Shown here piece after piece: positions 62,238 to 64,000 of a stretch of DNA of 64,000 nucleotides. This stretch comes from Marinobacter sp. GTDB taxonomy: Bacteria > Pseudomonadota > Gammaproteobacteria > Pseudomonadales > Oleiphilaceae. The position numbers and the translations under genes were made by a program. The stretch lies in the NCBI GenBank assembly GCA_029264995.1, contig JAJUKC010000005.1, positions 1 to 64,000 on the forward strand. Direction: 5' to 3'. The notes under the pieces were generated by a model, which searched no databases, was not told the origin of the DNA, and was given only the letters and a program-made list of their open reading frames with translations. Position 1 is the stretch's first letter. Every line of letters starts with the position of its first letter.

Positions 62238-63335
62238 ATGCCCCCCAGCCTCAAGCTGCTACCACTGATTCTGATAAGCACAGCCAGTCTGGCTGTTGCC
62301 CAGGATCGGCCAGAGAAACCCGAGGTTAACTGCGCGCTGATCAAGGACGGCGTCCAGCGACTGGCCTGCTATGACGCCAAGTACAATCCTCAGGCCGAGC
62401 GTGAGCAAGCCAGCGAGGAACAGCTGGAACAGGCTGAGGAGGATGCCGAGGAGCTGGTTGCCGACAAGAAAACCCGGGAGAAGATCGTGGGCAATGCCCT
62501 GGAAGATGACCCGGATGATGGAGTGATGGCCGCGCTGGTGGATAACTATCTTTCTGCCGAGCGGGCAATCTTTTCGTTTACCGGCAGTTTCGTGACCCAT
62601 CGGCCCAATTACATTCTGCCGATTACCTGGGTGGACGACCCCAATGCCTTGCCCTCAAGCCCGCGACTGGGGGCTATTGATTATGACTACAACCTGGAAA
62701 ACGAGGAAGCCAAATACCAGATCAGCTTCAAGGTTCCGTTGCTGACCGGCATTTTCGACGACCGCACAACCTTCTGGTTTGGCTACACCCAGAAATCCTT
62801 CTGGCAGGTCTACAACCAGGATGAGTCAGCGCCTTTCCGGGAAACCAACTACGAGCCGGAGCTATTTTTCCGACATGCCCTGAACTGGGATCTCGGCCCC
62901 GGAACGCTGAGTGCAGTGTCGGTTGGCTTCAATCACCAGTCGAACGGGCAGTCTGACCCCCGGTCCCGGAGCTGGAACCGGATTATGGGTTCCGTTGCCT
63001 ATAGTGTGGACCGCTGGCTGTTTATGGTTCAGCCCTGGTACCGCCTGCCTGAAAACAGCAGCAGCGACGACAACGAAGACATCGAGCGCTATCTGGGCCA
63101 TGCAAGTTATCACGCCGTTTACAAGCTGACGGAAGACCGGACGTTTTCTTTGAAGCTGATGAACAATCTGCGGTCGGATAACCGGACGTCGGTGGAGTTC
63201 GGGTACAGTTTTCCGATGGGGGATACGCTGAAGGGGTTCTTCCAGTATTACAACGGGTATGGGGAGAGCCTGATTGACTATAACGAGCGAATTGAGCGGG
63301 TCGGATTTGGCATTATGCTGAATGACTGGCTTTGA
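62238..63335 (+). CDS. pldA: Outer-membrane phospholipase A (PldA-like)
   Basis: Signal peptide; FWFGYTQKSFWQVYNQDESAPFRETNYEPELF; VGFNHQSNGQSDPRSRSWNRI catalytic motif. Confidence 0.93.
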   Translation: MPPSLKLLPLILISTASLAVAQDRPEKPEVNCALIKDGVQRLACYDAKYNPQAEREQASEEQLEQAEEDAEELVADKKTREKIVGNALEDDPDDGVMAALVDNYLSAERAIFSFTGSFVTHRPNYILPITWVDDPNALPSSPRLGAIDYDYNLENEEAKYQISFKVPLLTGIFDDRTTFWFGYTQKSFWQVYNQDESAPFRETNYEPELFFRHALNWDLGPGTLSAVSVGFNHQSNGQSDPRSRSWNRIMGSVAYSVDRWLFMVQPWYRLPENSSSDDNEDIERYLGHASYHAVYKLTEDRTFSLKLMNNLRSDNRTSVEFGYSFPMGDTLKGFFQYYNGYGESLIDYNERIERVGFGIMLNDWL

Positions 63336-63377
63336 GCCGGGCGCTCAACCTCCTTTTGGCAGCGGAGCATTGCCCGT

Positions 63378-63481
63378 CTGGGGGTAAGCCCTTCTGAAAC
63401 ACGCTCCTTGCGGCACGTCCTTGTGACGCTTGGGCTCCGCCATCCATGGCTCCGCACAGTTTCAGAAGGGCTTACCCCCAG
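63378..63481. repeat. Long inverted-repeat element 3 (perfect 23-nt arms, 58-nt centre)
   Basis: CTGGGGGTAAGCCCTTCTGAAAC ... GTTTCAGAAGGGCTTACCCCCAG. Confidence 0.95.
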
Positions 63482-63510
63482 CCGGTCATTCGGCCTTGGT
63501 CGAGGATTCA

Positions 63511-64000
63511 TCACTGAGCATTCAAGCGCTCCATTTCCGCCAGCAGTTCTTCGGTTTTCTTTTCCATCAAAGCCTTGTCGCCCCGCGCTTCCACGTTCAA
63601 GCGAACCACCGGTTCAGTGTTGGACATGCGCAGGTTGAAGCGCCAGTTGTCGAATTCCACGCTGAGGCCGTCGACATGGCTGACGGATTTGGCGCCCACG
63701 CCGTACTTGGCTTCGATGGCGGCGATGACTTTTGGAGGATTGCTGATGGTGCGGTTGATTTCACCGCTGGCCGGGTAGGCTTCGATTCGGGCGTCGATCA
63801 GGGATGACAGGGTCTGGCCGCTCTGGCACAGGCGCTCGGCCACGAGCAGCCAGGGGATCATGCCGCTGTCGCAGTAGGCGAAGTCGCGGAAGTAGTGGTG
63901 GGCGCTCATTTCGCCACCATAAACGGCGTCTTCGTCGCGCATGCTCTGTTTGATGAAGGCGTGGCCAGTCTTGCTTTCGATGGCTTCGCCGCCAGCAGCT
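63511..64000 (-). CDS. Phosphomannomutase/phosphoglucomutase (ManB/CpsG-like), C-terminal part; 5' end beyond window
   Basis: [50 protein letters not shown]; frame open to window end. Confidence 0.92.
   Translation of the reverse strand, partial: AAGGEAIESKTGHAFIKQSMRDEDAVYGGEMSAHHYFRDFAYCDSGMIPWLLVAERLCQSGQTLSSLIDARIEAYPASGEINRTISNPPKVIAAIEAKYGVGAKSVSHVDGLSVEFDNWRFNLRMSNTEPVVRLNVEARGDKALMEKKTEELLAEMERLNAQ

Noticed and set aside
63278-63638. ORFs 63278-63514 (-) and 63408-63638 (+) around element 3
   Set aside because: They run through the 23-nt inverted repeat and its core; likely noncoding.

Overview
The window is a high-GC gammaproteobacterial chromosome segment, probably Marinobacter-like judging from gene content and order (inference; no search was run). 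Much of it matches my recollection of the Pseudomonas cyaA / lysA-dapF-xerC / argH-algZR-hemCDXY / ubiD-rho / trxA-ppx / dsbB-algQ neighbourhood. I saw no rRNA, tRNA, CRISPR array, integrase-bearing element or transposase. The main accessory locus is 26.4-29.9 kb. It holds a DUF2235 (Tle1-like) lipase effector gene that appears split by a one-base frameshift at a G7 tract. Next to it are two tandem DUF3304-like lipoprotein genes (putative immunity) created by a 732-bp tandem duplication, which left a near-identical fragment of the effector 3' end between them. Also notable are: a 30-codon gene with its own Shine-Dalgarno, upstream hairpin and terminator (5302-5394, missing from the ORF track); three long intergenic inverted-repeat elements at 40.1, 44.5 and 63.4 kb; a PAS-GGDEF-EAL protein with both catalytic motifs degenerate; competing hairpins at the gshA stop/rmf upstream region; and a molybdenum-cofactor block lying between rho and trxA. 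Most of the rest is ordinary housekeeping sequence.
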